From NCBI GenBank assembly GCA_963839175.1, contig CAWIUB010000019.1, positions 1-28,854 of the forward strand: a stretch of DNA of 28,854 bases, read 5' to 3'. A model generated the notes under the pieces. It did no database searches and was not told the DNA's origin. It saw only the letters and a program-made list of their open reading frames with translations. Positions 1-8,369 of this stretch are shown in pieces. Every line of letters begins with the position of its first letter. The first letter of the stretch is position 1. Source of the DNA: CAWIUB01 sp963839175 (GTDB lineage: Bacteria > Actinomycetota > Actinomycetes > Mycobacteriales > Jatrophihabitantaceae). The position numbers and the translations under genes are program-made.

Positions 1-1
1 T

Positions 2-595
2 TGGGAGGCCCTTTACGCGTCCGGTGACACGAAGCGGAGTTGGTTCCAGGCCGCCCCGAGGTTTTCGTTGAAGATGTTCGCCGCCGCCGGTGTCTCAGCG
101 TCGGACAGCGTGATCGATGTGGGCGGCGGCGCTTCGACACTTGTCGACGCGCTGGTGGGCTGCGGTTTCAGTGATGTCACGGTGCTCGACATATCCGAGG
201 CCAGCCTGCGGTTGGCACAGAAGCCGGAGCGTTGCAGACGCCGGTCGGGTGCGGTGGATCGTCGCCAATCTGTTTGCTTGGCAGGGGCAGCGTCAGTACA
301 ACGTGTGGCATGACCGTGCCGTGTTCCATTTCCTCACGACCGACGAAGATCAAACGCGCTACGTGGATGCACTGAACTGTGCAACCACCTCAGCCTCGGT
401 CGCGGTGTTCGGCTGCTTTGCACCCGACGGGCCGCAGCAATGCTCGCGGTTCCCACTGCCCGCTATGACGCCGAGGGGTTGGCCGCCGTCCTCGGAGAGG
501 AGTGGATCACCATCGCCAAGGACCGCGAAGAACACGTCACGCCGGCCGGCGCGGTCCAGCCATTCACGTGGGATGCATTCCGCCGCCGGCCGTGA
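2..595 (+). pseudogene. Class I SAM-dependent methyltransferase, frameshifted and 5'-truncated by the window edge
   Basis: Three pieces in two frames read as one methyltransferase. Frame 2 from base 2 opens with WEALYASGDTKRSWF and contains the SAM-binding motif I VIDVGGGASTLVDAL near base 113. Around base 230-245 the frame shifts by one and continues with IVANLFAWQG, the WHDRAVFHFL stretch typical of this family, and FGCFAPDGPQQCS. Around 430-440 it returns to frame 2 for LAVPTARYDAEGLA and a family-like C-terminus (EEHVTPAGAVQPFTWDAFRR) with a TGA at 593-595. The pieces follow the order of small actinobacterial class I methyltransferases (about 200 residues). The start lies before the window. 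Two compensating frameshifts make a functional product unlikely. The substrate cannot be told. Confidence 0.75.
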
Positions 596-795
596 CCGCG
601 ACATCGACGGATCGCGAGTGCGCCAGGTGTCTGGTGAGCGGAACCGCGCGGGTCGCCGCCGGCGCGTGGCGGGTGCGTGTCGGCTGAGGATCCGCGGACC
701 GGGCGGAGGCCGGGTCGACGGAGCTTGTACGGGCTGGCGGCACTGCGGGAGGGTTGACGCAGTGTGGTGCAACGGGCGCAGAAGGGGACTCGGTC

Positions 796-1013
796 ATGGG
801 ACAGCCGGTGGTGCATTTCGAGATCATCGGTGAGGATCCGGATCGGCTTTGCGGGTACCACGGCGATCTGTCCGGCTGGAGTTTCGATCGCCATCGCCGG
901 TCGCGCGCGAGGTCTAGGAACCGCACAGCTACGGGTTTCTCGACTTCGTGACCGCCGAGGATGGCACGGGAGTCGGTGGCGGGTGGTGCCGGCTGGCGAT
1001 GGGACTGTCGTGA
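796..1013 (+). pseudogene. VOC (glyoxalase-fold) protein remnant, frameshift plus stop, truncated
   Basis: An ATG at 796 begins MGQPVVHFEIIGEDPDRL followed by YHGDLSGWSFD, the first beta-alpha unit of a VOC/glyoxalase-like protein of the type 'FEI.G.D...L..FY..LFGW'. At about 885-890 the frame shifts; the continuation SPSPVAREV is cut by TAG at 915-917, and EPHSYGFLDFVTAEDGTGVGGG follows in the same frame, which fits the next strand and glycine loop of the family. It then runs to a TGA at 1011-1013 with the rest of the domain missing. It keeps only about half of the usual 115-130 residues. Remnant status is clear; the original substrate is unknown. Confidence 0.6.
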
Positions 1014-1092
1014 GCGATGAGTTCGCGCGATTGTGCCGGTCTTCAGGTGCGAACCTCCCGGGTGCAAAGTTGGGGGAGAAGGAGGGTGTTGG

Positions 1093-2460
1093 ATGGGCGA
1101 AGCGATCGATTCGACCGGCGTGGGTGACGGCCTTACCGAGCTGCGATGGTCGTTTGCCGGCGCCGTGCTCTCGCCCTCGGATGCCGGCTTCGACACGGCG
1201 CGCCGCTGCTTCAACGCTCTCGTCGATCGCCGGCCGGCCGTGATCGCGCGTTGTCTTGGCGCCGACGACGTGGCGAGGGCCTTCGACTTCGCCCGGGCGC
1301 ACGCGCTGGAGGTCGCCGTGCGCGGCGGTGGGCACAATCCCGCGGGACACTGCGTTTGCGATGGCGGCCTCGTGATCGATCTTTCGTTGATGCGCGGGGT
1401 AGCCGTCGACGGCGACGCTCGGACCGCCCGCGCCGAAGGCGGTGCGAGGTGGCTCGATTTCGACCCGGCTACCCAAGCCTTCGGGCTCGTCCGCCCGGGG
1501 GGGTCGTCGGCTCGACCGGGGTCGCAGGGCTGACTCTCGGCGGAGGAATTGGCCATCTGACCGCCCAGCACGGGCTCACCTGCGACAACCTTGTCGGTGC
1601 CGAACTCGTGACTCCCGACGGAACCGTGGTGCGTGCCAGCTCGGATGAGAATCCCGAACTGCTGTGGGGGCTCCGCGGCGGCGGTGGCAACTTCGGTGTG
1701 GCGACCCGACTGGAGTTCCACCTGCATCCACTGCGCCGGGTCATCGGCGGTCGCCTCACCTACGCCGGAGCGGGAGTCCGCGATGCGCTTCGCCGCTTTC
1801 GGGACCTCGCCGCCCGAGCACCGCGTGACCTCAGCTGCGAGGCGGTTCTCGGACTGGACGAGTCGCTGGCCCCGACCTTCATCGTCGCACCCTGCTACAC
1901 CGGGTCGGACGCAGATCCCGGGGAGCTACATGCGTTGCGCTCGGCGGACGGGCTCGTCGACGACGGGGTGCGGGTCCAATCGTTCCTGGCCCAGCAGCAT
2001 GTTTTCAACCCCGGCTACGGCGTCGACCGCAACTACTGGAAGGGCCATTTCGTCCGCGAGCTCTCCGACCAGCTGATCGACGAGCTACTCGAACGAATGG
2101 TCGCGCTGGGCGACCGCCGGTCAGGTCCTGATCGAGTCGCTTCACGGCGCGCCGAAGGACGCCGACCGGGCCAGCGCGGCCCTCGGCTTCCGCGACGCCG
2201 CATTCAACATCAGCGTGATGGCCGCCTGGCTGGACGCCGCCGTCGACGAGCAATCGATCGGGTGGGCGCGCGGCACGGCGGCGGCCATCGAGCCGTGGTC
2301 GGTCGGCGGCGGCTACATGAACTACATGCAGGCGGACGAGCCGATCGAGCGCGTGCGTGCCGCGTTTGGCGATGAAGCGTTCCAGCGCCTCCGCACGTTG
2401 AAGCGACGCTACGACCCGGACAACGTCCTGCGCCGAAACCAGAACATCCCGCCGCTCTAG
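1093..2460 (+). pseudogene. FAD-linked oxidase, berberine-bridge-enzyme type, two frameshifts
   Basis: ATG 1093 lies behind a GGAG ribosome site. Frame 1 gives the PCMH-type FAD-binding domain: RPAVIARCLGADDVARAFDFA, then VRGGGHNPAGH, whose histidine is the usual flavin-linking position, then LVIDLSLMRGVAVD. A run of seven G at about 1497-1503 carries a one-base frame change; frame 3 continues STGVAGLTLGGGIGHL, ELLWGLRGGGGNFGVAT and NYWKGHFVREL. A second shift near 2100-2115 returns to frame 1 for VLIESLHGAPKDADRAS and the BBE C-terminal signature KRRYDPDNVLRRNQNIPPL, ending at TAG 2460. Joined, it is about 455 residues, normal for the family. The family oxidises alcohols, sugars or alkaloid-like substrates. 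As written it makes no full enzyme; the G-run shift could be a base-count error or slippage, but the second cannot. Confidence 0.8.
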
Positions 2461-2581
2461 CGACCGTCGGCCCGCTATGCCGCGACCCGCGCCTCCTCGG
2501 GCCCCACCACAACGGCGACGATCCCGACCGAGAGAGTGTCAAGTAACTGAGCGGTAGTGGTAGCGGTTGGTGTCAGGTGTC

Positions 2582-2656
2582 AGGGCACTGCTTGGCAGCG
2601 ACGTCGCGCCGTTCACCGACCCGGACGGGTTCGCGTGGCAGGCCGCACCACTCTGA
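2582..2656 (+). pseudogene. C-terminal scrap of a second VOC (glyoxalase-fold) gene
   Basis: The frame beginning at 2582 reads ALLGSDVAPFTDPDGFAWQ and ends AAPL at TGA 2654-2656. The FTDPDGFAWQ string is the classic last beta-strand and metal-ligand region of VOC-fold proteins. No N-terminal part lies upstream in this frame, so only the last 24 codons remain. It converges with the VOC gene on the opposite strand directly downstream. Confidence 0.5.
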
Positions 2657-2675
2657 GCCGGGACCGGAGCGTCTG

Positions 2676-3110
2676 CTACTGGTTGTTGGAGTCCCAGGCG
2701 ATCTCGAACAGGTGACCGTCCGGATCGGCGAAGTAGCCGGAGTAGACCCCGAACGGGCGCAGGTCGGCCGGTGCGGTCAGCGTGGCGCCCGCGGCTTCGG
2801 CTTGCCGGAGCAGCCGGTCGACCTCCGCCTGCGATTCGGCGGGGATGCCCAGGCTGAACTCGGTCGAGCTGGGCGGGCCGGGTGCCACGCTGGCGTCCTT
2901 GGCCAGGTTGCCGCGTTCGTTAGGCCGATCATCAGGCCGTCGTCGAGGGTGAAGAAGGCGATCGTCCCATCCCCGCCGGTGACCTCGTCGTGGAACCGCT
3001 GCCCGCCGATGCCCTCGGTCGGCCAGCCCAGCCAACCCGTCGCGATAGAAGGCGACCGATCGTTGGAGATCGTCTACTGCCGGCGTGATAAAGAAGATCT
3101 TCGCCCGCAC
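2676..3110 (-). pseudogene. VOC (glyoxalase/bleomycin-resistance-like) protein with an internal frame excursion
   Basis: The start is a GTG at 3110 preceded by AAGGAGAGGG. The first residues AKIFFITPAVDDLQRSVAFYRDGL are a textbook VOC N-terminus. From about 3035 to 2915 the family-like sequence sits in another frame (LGWPTEGIGGQRFHDEV, then DGTIAFFTLDDGLMIGLT), and from about 2915 it returns to the first frame for PPSSTEFSLGIPAE, VDRLLRQAEAAGATL and the C-terminal YFADPDGHLFEIAWDSNNQ. The total of 144 codons is a normal VOC length, and the first frame stays open throughout, so a protein of near-correct length but with a scrambled middle could be made. Loss of the central strands, which include metal-site residues in active members, makes activity unlikely. 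Function in the family ranges from glyoxalase to antibiotic binding. Confidence 0.7.
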
Positions 3111-3702
3111 TGGCCCTCTCCTTCCCTCCCGCAGTGGCGTCAGTGAACTCTTGACCAGTCTGACCGCCACCACCGACCGGCACATATGCCGGTAGCGCGC
3201 ACACCGGATCGGTCACGGTCGACCGCTCGCGCTACGGCCGTCGCGCCTCGCCGCACCCAGGCAAGATCACGCAAGCTGCCGAATACATCGCGGGGTGCGG
3301 CCGCCTGGTTCCGCCGCCTGTCGTCGGGGCGGCGCGACGCATCCCAGCGCCGCGAACGCGCACCGTGATCGCGCAGCTCAACGCGATCGCCGATTACTAC
3401 CTCGTCCTGACGCCCGAGAGTCGGCGTCACGAGCTGTCGTTCTGTACAGGGAAACGCCTGATCGAGGTTCCACCGTGTGCTTGGCCTCGTACGCGCCTCT
3501 GCGTTCGCCGGCGCGCTGTCTCTCGTGGCGGCACGGACAGGGTGACGAGGCAGGTCAACACTTGTCCGTGATGCGTCGACCGAACGTCGCAGATTCTCGG
3601 AGGAGCAGCATGCCTGCCCTACCCTAGACCACCGGTTCATTCCGCGGTGCCGGGAGCTGCATGTGCTCACCTCGTGCCTGCCGCTGACGCACAGCGGGAG
3701 CG
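3111..3702. other. Gap without a recognisable gene
   Basis: Several frames are open for 60-200 codons on both strands, but none has a family signature or a convincing ribosome site. A short stretch from GTG 3365 (IAQLNAIADYYLVLTPESR) looks protein-like but becomes low quality after about 35 residues. I take this as decayed spacer between two pseudogenes. Confidence 0.4.
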
Positions 3703-4318
3703 GTGCTGATATGCGCGCTGAGTCGGTCCGAGGTGCGACGCGAGCTATGTGCAACCTCGGACACTCAATCGGCGGCCTCAGACGAGGCTGCTGTTGTCGA
3801 CTCTGACGGCGACCGCACGCTCCGGCTAATGGGACGAGCCGAGATCGACTGGGACGGGACTTCGAGGGCAGCGACCGGCAGGATGCAATGTGCCAAGGTC
3901 GCCAACGTCGAGCTCGCCCGCGAGGAATCTGCGGCGGAGGCTCCCGCTAACGCCACTCGTTTCGAGCAGGTGAGCGCCGTCGCCGAGGAGATGCTTGCGG
4001 CCGGGGAGTCAGGTCGGTTCGAGTTCAAACAGACAGCAGCCGCCGCCAAGCCACCAGTGCGTGTCGCCGCGGCAGACGGGGGTAGCTCTCGACCCAGCTC
4101 GCGAGGTCGTTCGCATACTCGTTGATGTCGGAGAATCGGGTGACGAACGCACCGGCCTCGTCTCGGGTCGCGTGATCGGCTTGCCGGATCTCAAGAAGGC
4201 CGTCGCGGCCATCGACGGCTATCCAGTCCGCCGGCACGCACCTCGTCGCCGAGTTCCTGTCCACGACTGTTCTTCTCTTCGGGGGCATCGGGCCGCCCGC
4301 GGGCGGCCGACACCGTGA
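3703..4318 (+). pseudogene. AlbA_2/Schlafen-like DNA-binding domain protein, frameshifted remnant
   Basis: Frame 1 contains ATRFEQVSAVAEEMLAAGE followed by SGRFEFKQTAAAAKPPV, matching the 'GES..iEFK.s' entry motif of AlbA_2 (Schlafen AlbA_2) domains. At about 4075-4085 the match moves to frame 2: VALDPAREVVRILVDVGE, then GLVSGRVIGLPDLKKAVAAI, matching the 'vALd...r..ll.GVde..G.v.Gl' core. Together they give the N-terminal half of such a protein with one frameshift; no later ATPase-like region is visible before the stop at 4318. AlbA_2 proteins are putative transcription or nucleic-acid-binding regulators, sometimes in defence loci. The assignment rests on motif reading only. The first 60 codons are low quality and the true start is unclear. 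Confidence 0.45.
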
Positions 4319-4450
4319 TCCAGAGCCGTGGCTATTCGCTGGCCCGCCACTGGGTCGCGCCTGTCCTGTTCGCTGCGTACCGCTGCCAGCATCGGCGCGG
4401 TAGGTGCGACGTTGACTTTGTAGGTCCGAGCCTGCCGGGTGGCTGTGCGT

Positions 4451-5464
4451 TCAGTTGATTTTGTTTCCGTACGGGCTCGGCAGGCCCATCGGGTAGGCGG
4501 TGGGAGCTGTGTCGCCGTTGTGGACGGTGCAGTAGGCGTCGCGGGTCGCGTTGCTGTCGATGAGTGGGTTGACGGCGAAGGAGTTCAGCATCCCTTGGGC
4601 GATGAGGTTGGCGTTGTTCTCGATGTTCTGCGCCACCAGAGCGCGTGTCGCGGCGTCTGGGGCTGCGGCCAGCGCCTCGGCGTTGCGCCAGGCGTTCTCG
4701 CGCCAGGTGGACACCATCTGGAAGGTGAGGTAGTCGACCAACGGGTTGTTGGTGTCGTCGATGGTGGGGTCGAAACGCTGTGCCGCCTCGGCGAGCAACG
4801 GCGCCGTGTCGTCGTTGAGCCACTTCTCGACTGCGTCGTAGTCGGCCTTGCCGGAAGTCCCGTCCGATCCGACGAGTCCTGAGGCGTAGAGCACGAAGGG
4901 GAGGTCGCGGTTGATGTGCGCGTTCATGCCGAGGAGCAGGTCGCCGGCGCCGCTGACGGTCTTGTTCTTCGCGGCGTCGAAGGCGTGGAGCCACGACTGC
5001 GGGACGGCTGTGCGGTCACCGTTCGCCCAGTCGTAGTACGCGTCGGTGTAGTACTTTGCGAAGACGGCGTCCATGTGGTTCATGTACGGGACGTCGTGGT
5101 AGTAGCCGACTTGATCGCGCGTCCACCCGTAGGTCTGCGTCATCCGGACGTATGCCAGCGGAAAGATCGCGAGGTGAGAGCAGGACTGCCCGTTCGGCGT
5201 GAAGATGTGCAGCTGCTCGTTGAGGGTGACCGTCAGGCATGACGGTCTGCCGGCCGCGCAGTCGTTGTCACTGCCCGGCGCGAACTGGTCGTTCCAGCCC
5301 GGCAGCACCGACGACCAAGGCGTGTAGGGCGTCGTGTTCGCGAAGGATGGCGTCACCCAGGCGACCAGCGAGAGTGCAACGGCGATGAGCGACGCGCGCA
5401 GCAGACGACGAGCTTTCACAAGAAACCCGGACGTGAAGGACCGCATGAGACACAACCTCGGCAT
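4451..5464 (-). CDS. Secreted protein, DUF5995-like
   Basis: This intact frame of 337 codons begins with a signal peptide: positive residues KARRLLR, a hydrophobic core ASLIAVALSLVAWV and a cleavage-like PSFA-NTTPY near residue 42. The mature part contains SGAGDLLLGMNAHINRDLPF, the hallmark I associate with the actinobacterial DUF5995 family, and later WRENAWRNAEALAAAPD. Conserved Asn, His and Asp residues in the LGMNAHINRDLP stretch resemble a metal or catalytic site, but no reaction is known to me. Two cysteine pairs in the exported part (CAAGRPSC, and others) could form disulfides. A second possible start, six codons in (MRSFTSGF, 5446), has a GAGG upstream; neither start has a strong ribosome site. 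It is divergent from the downstream kinase gene with 91 bases between them, so a shared regulatory region is possible. Confidence 0.7.
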   Translation of the reverse strand: MPRLCLMRSFTSGFLVKARRLLRASLIAVALSLVAWVTPSFANTTPYTPWSSVLPGWNDQFAPGSDNDCAAGRPSCLTVTLNEQLHIFTPNGQSCSHLAIFPLAYVRMTQTYGWTRDQVGYYHDVPYMNHMDAVFAKYYTDAYYDWANGDRTAVPQSWLHAFDAAKNKTVSGAGDLLLGMNAHINRDLPFVLYASGLVGSDGTSGKADYDAVEKWLNDDTAPLLAEAAQRFDPTIDDTNNPLVDYLTFQMVSTWRENAWRNAEALAAAPDAATRALVAQNIENNANLIAQGMLNSFAVNPLIDSNATRDAYCTVHNGDTAPTAYPMGLPSPYGNKIN

Positions 5465-5555
5465 GAGCCTGGCGTTAAGAAGTCGGTGGGACCGGCGGAG
5501 TCAAATGCTGGCGAACCCCGGCCGCTGTTGTCAAGGACGCGACTAAGCTCATCCG

Positions 5556-7289
5556 GTGCGAACGCGTGCATCGGTCGGGCATATGCGGGTGGACAAGTCG
5601 AGATTCGTCGACGAGCTGCTCGCGCTGCTCGATTGGCTGCCGGCCTCTGTCGCGCTGTGGGACAACGACGTCCGGCTGCGTTACGGCAACCGTCGCGCAC
5701 TGACCCGCTTCGGCCGGCCGCACGACGAGCTGCTCGGTGCCCATCTTTCGGAGCTGGTGCAGGCGCAGGCCGTCGAGCTGAGTGCGCAGTACATCGACGG
5801 CGCGCTGGCGGGTCGGCCGCAGCAGGTCGAGCGGGCGATGGTGGACCGGGACGGACAGCGCTACAACGCCCACCAGGTGACGCACATACCGAATGTCGTC
5901 GATGGTGCGATCGAGGGTTACTGCGCGCTGGCGGTCGACATCACGGCGTCCATCGAGGGGTACGAGCACGCGCGGCACGTGCGGGAACGGGCCGCGCTGC
6001 GCGCCGTGCGCGAGCGCATCGCCGGCGACATCAACAACCACCACGTGGTCGACGACCTGAGCGACGCGCTGGAGCGGCTCGATGCCGCGCTCGAGCGCGC
6101 GACGGACGCGGTGCCCAGCCTGCGCACAGCGGCTGAAGCCATCGATCGGACCATCGCAGAGCTGCGTGCGATGCTGCCGGCCCGGCTGATCGACCAGCCG
6201 TACACCGACGGACCGCTCGCGGCCTTCCCGAGCTTGCCGGCGCGCCTCTCGCCGGAGGCCTCCGCCGGTGGGCGGGTCGGCGTGCCGTGGCCGCCGGACA
6301 TCACCGGACGCGGCTGGTCAGCCGAGCACGCGTGCAGGCTGCTGGACCTGCTACCGGCGGAGATCGCGATCTGGGACCCCTCCTTGCGCAATGTCTTCGC
6401 CAATCGTGCCGCAGTGCGCTGGTTCGGCCGCGCCGATCGAGCAGACGCGTTGGGCGAGCACGCGCGCGACCTGCTCGGCGCCGCGGCGTTCGAGGCTGCC
6501 AACGTCGCGTATGCCGAGGCGGCCTTGCTCGGTGAACCGCAGCAGTTCGATCGCACGGTCGCACACCCCGGCGGCCTGCGGCACCTGCAGGTGTACTACG
6601 CACCGCGGATGCGTGGCGGCGGGGTGGACGGGATCTACAGCATCGTCATAGACGTCACCCCTCGGGTGCAGGCCGACCTTGCGTTGCAGGACGCGCGCGC
6701 GGCGCTGGCCAGCGCGCGTGAGCGCGAGCGCATCGCCGAGCGCCTGCACAACCTCGTCATCCAACGGCTGTTCGCCGCGGGCCTGGCCGCGAGGCTTGCC
6801 GCGCCGGGGGTGGCGCACGCGCAGGTGCGCTCGGTACAGGACGGCATCGTGGGCGCCCTCAAGGATCTCGAATCCGCGATAACCACGCTGCACGACAACG
6901 TCGGGCTGCTGGACTTGCTGCCCGATCTCGCACGCTTGGTGCACAACGCCGCGCAGCCGAATGACATCGCGGCCGCGATCGAGAACGTCGGCGCGGTGGA
7001 GTATGTCCCGACAGCGGTCGGGGCCGAGCTGCTCGCCGTCGCCGAAGCGGCGCTGTCGAACGTCGCGATTCATTCGGGCGCGAGCAGCGTTGTCGTGACC
7101 ATCGCCGCTGACGCAGCCGGCGTGTGGTTGCGCGTCGTGGACGACGGCCGCGGCATCGGCGCCGAACCGCAGGGTAAAGGCATGGCCGACATGGCCTCGC
7201 GCGCTGCGCGTCTCGGCGGGACGTGTACATGGCATCCCAATGCGCCGTCCGGCACTCGCGTCGACTTCCGGGTCCCCCTGCCACAATGA
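5556..7289 (+). CDS. Orphan PAS-containing sensor histidine kinase with a duplicated PAS-DHp unit
   Basis: The 577-residue soluble kinase has no membrane segment. Order: PAS 1 (about 20-135), a degenerate dimerisation helix pair (about 140-215), a proline-rich linker, PAS 2 (about 260-375), an active HisKA_3/NarX-type helix pair (about 380-455), and an HATPase_c domain (about 480-577). The phosphoacceptor is H398 in ERIAERLHNLVIQRLFAAGL, the context of DevS/NreB-like kinases, although the usual DLHD is RLHN. ATP-site motifs are N box EAALSNVAIHSGAS, G1 VVDDGRGIG and G2 GKGMADMASRA. In the first unit the aligned residue is N160 (ERIAGDIN), so it cannot be phosphorylated. Start GTG 5556 is weakly supported; ATG 5583 is possible. 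No response regulator gene is adjacent, so the partner must be elsewhere. A small ORF starts inside its stop (ATGA). Confidence 0.88.
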   Translation: MRTRASVGHMRVDKSRFVDELLALLDWLPASVALWDNDVRLRYGNRRALTRFGRPHDELLGAHLSELVQAQAVELSAQYIDGALAGRPQQVERAMVDRDGQRYNAHQVTHIPNVVDGAIEGYCALAVDITASIEGYEHARHVRERAALRAVRERIAGDINNHHVVDDLSDALERLDAALERATDAVPSLRTAAEAIDRTIAELRAMLPARLIDQPYTDGPLAAFPSLPARLSPEASAGGRVGVPWPPDITGRGWSAEHACRLLDLLPAEIAIWDPSLRNVFANRAAVRWFGRADRADALGEHARDLLGAAAFEAANVAYAEAALLGEPQQFDRTVAHPGGLRHLQVYYAPRMRGGGVDGIYSIVIDVTPRVQADLALQDARAALASARERERIAERLHNLVIQRLFAAGLAARLAAPGVAHAQVRSVQDGIVGALKDLESAITTLHDNVGLLDLLPDLARLVHNAAQPNDIAAAIENVGAVEYVPTAVGAELLAVAEAALSNVAIHSGASSVVVTIAADAAGVWLRVVDDGRGIGAEPQGKGMADMASRAARLGGTCTWHPNAPSGTRVDFRVPLPQ

Positions 7290-7657
7290 CCTCAGGGACA
7301 CAGTTCAGGGTGATCCCGATCTGCGGACCCGGCACTGCAGCGCACCCGTCCACGGCAGTGCCCGCCAATCGAACCTTGCACCTGTGCGGCCCGCCCACTG
7401 CGCCACTGGTCGCACCGAACGAGACGGATCAGATCGCTGTCGAACGCTTGCTGTCCGCGCCATTGGAAGACGAGGTAGGGCATTGGCCGGGACTTGAAGC
7501 GATAGCGATCTTGGGGACGCAAGGGCAGTCGCCGCGGCGGCAGTCCTTACGGATTCGGCGCCACCATCTCACCTCGGCGGCAGGCGGCGTCGACACGATC
7601 GACTGTCTCACTGCCTGGCTCGAACTCGGCGTGTTGGGTGCGCTTTGTGGGCGCTAG
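7286..7657 (+). CDS. Possible small ORF overlapping the kinase stop; not recognised
   Basis: An ATG at 7286 overlaps the kinase TGA (ATGA) and stays open for 123 codons. Translational coupling would make expression possible, but the product has no family signature, an even amino-acid mix with many His, Pro and Thr, and weaker third-position G/C bias than the kinase. The rest of the gap to 7897 holds nothing I recognise on either strand. It may be a chance open frame or a decayed gene. Confidence 0.2.
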   Translation: MTSGTQFRVIPICGPGTAAHPSTAVPANRTLHLCGPPTAPLVAPNETDQIAVERLLSAPLEDEVGHWPGLEAIAILGTQGQSPRRQSLRIRRHHLTSAAGGVDTIDCLTAWLELGVLGALCGR

Positions 7658-7897
7658 TCGCAGCAGTCCGCCGAGACCGACGACGCGCGTTTCAACGATC
7701 ACGACCTTTTCTCCGCAGCGACTACGCGCTTGTCGCCGAGCACGGTAGGTCGTCACCGCCACGGGCTTGCATGTTTCGCGGCCAGCGTCCGCAGCATCAC
7801 TGACCCCAGTTGGTCGGCCGAACCGATCACCTCATCTGCGCGCTCGCTGGCTGTTGTCTGCCACGAGGCCACCGCAAACAGGTGCTGGGTGGGTGGA

Positions 7898-8272
7898 TCA
7901 GCTGAGCAGCTTCGCCTTCTGTGTCGCGAACTCAGCGTCGGTGATGACGCCCTGGTCGCGCAGGCCAGCCAGCTTCGTCAGTTCTTCCGCATTGCTGGTG
8001 GACGTGCCTGCCGCAGATTGGATGTAGCTGCGCGTCGCCGCGTCCACCTGTTGGGCTTGGCGCGCATCTCGTTGTCCCATCGAGCTGCCGCGCGCGATCA
8101 GGTAGACGAACACGCCGAGGAACGGCAAGACGATGACGAAGATCAGCCACAGGGCCTTACCCCAGCCACCGAGATCGTGACTTCGGAAGATGTCGATGAT
8201 GACGCGGAAGAGCAGGAAGAACCACAGCACCCACAAGAAGAGCTCAAGCATCGTCCAGAACAGGTTCAGCAA
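7898..8272 (-). CDS. Small membrane protein with phospholipase-D-N-terminal-like helices and a SHOCT domain
   Basis: I place the start at TTG 8272, seven bases after AGGA; the product is 124 residues. Two hydrophobic segments (about residues 5-25, WTMLELFLWVLWFFLLFRVII, and about 40-60, LWLIFVIVLPFLGVFVYLIA) surround a DIFRSHDLGGWGKA loop, the pattern of the PLDc_N/cardiolipin-synthase N-terminal family in small actinobacterial proteins. The last 28 residues (EELTKLAGLRDQGVITDAEF, then ATQKAKLL) form a SHOCT short C-terminal domain, thought to aid oligomerisation. These proteins are common in actinobacteria with no firm role; membrane anchoring with a cytoplasmic tail is likely. The gene ends 64 bases from the left end of the neighbouring IS, so its upstream region has been cut by that insertion. 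Confidence 0.82.
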   Translation of the reverse strand: MLNLFWTMLELFLWVLWFFLLFRVIIDIFRSHDLGGWGKALWLIFVIVLPFLGVFVYLIARGSSMGQRDARQAQQVDAATRSYIQSAAGTSTSNAEELTKLAGLRDQGVITDAEFATQKAKLLS

Positions 8273-8335
8273 GGGTAGTCCTGTGACGCGAGAGGCATGG
8301 CAGTGGTCACGTTCTGGTCCCTTCTGCAGCATTAG

Positions 8336-8366
8336 CGCGGATTTCCGCACAACTGGTTCGGGGCAA
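8336..8366 (+). repeat. Left terminal inverted repeat of the YREK-type IS
   Basis: Starts CGCGGATTTCCGC and ends CTGGTTCGGGGCAA. It pairs with 10406-10436 in inverted orientation with two mismatches, both A/G. The outer part GCGGA-TT-TCCGC is itself a small inverted repeat. Confidence 0.9.
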
Positions 8367-8369
8367 GGT

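Noticed and set aside
463..1727. Two long open frames on the minus strand opposite the methyltransferase and FAD oxidase remnants.
   Set aside because: Composition is Arg/Pro/His-rich without family motifs, as expected for antisense of high-GC coding DNA.
5556..5582. Transmembrane or signal segment at the kinase N-terminus.
   Set aside because: The first 30 residues are charged and lead straight into the PAS domain; no hydrophobic stretch of membrane length exists in the protein.
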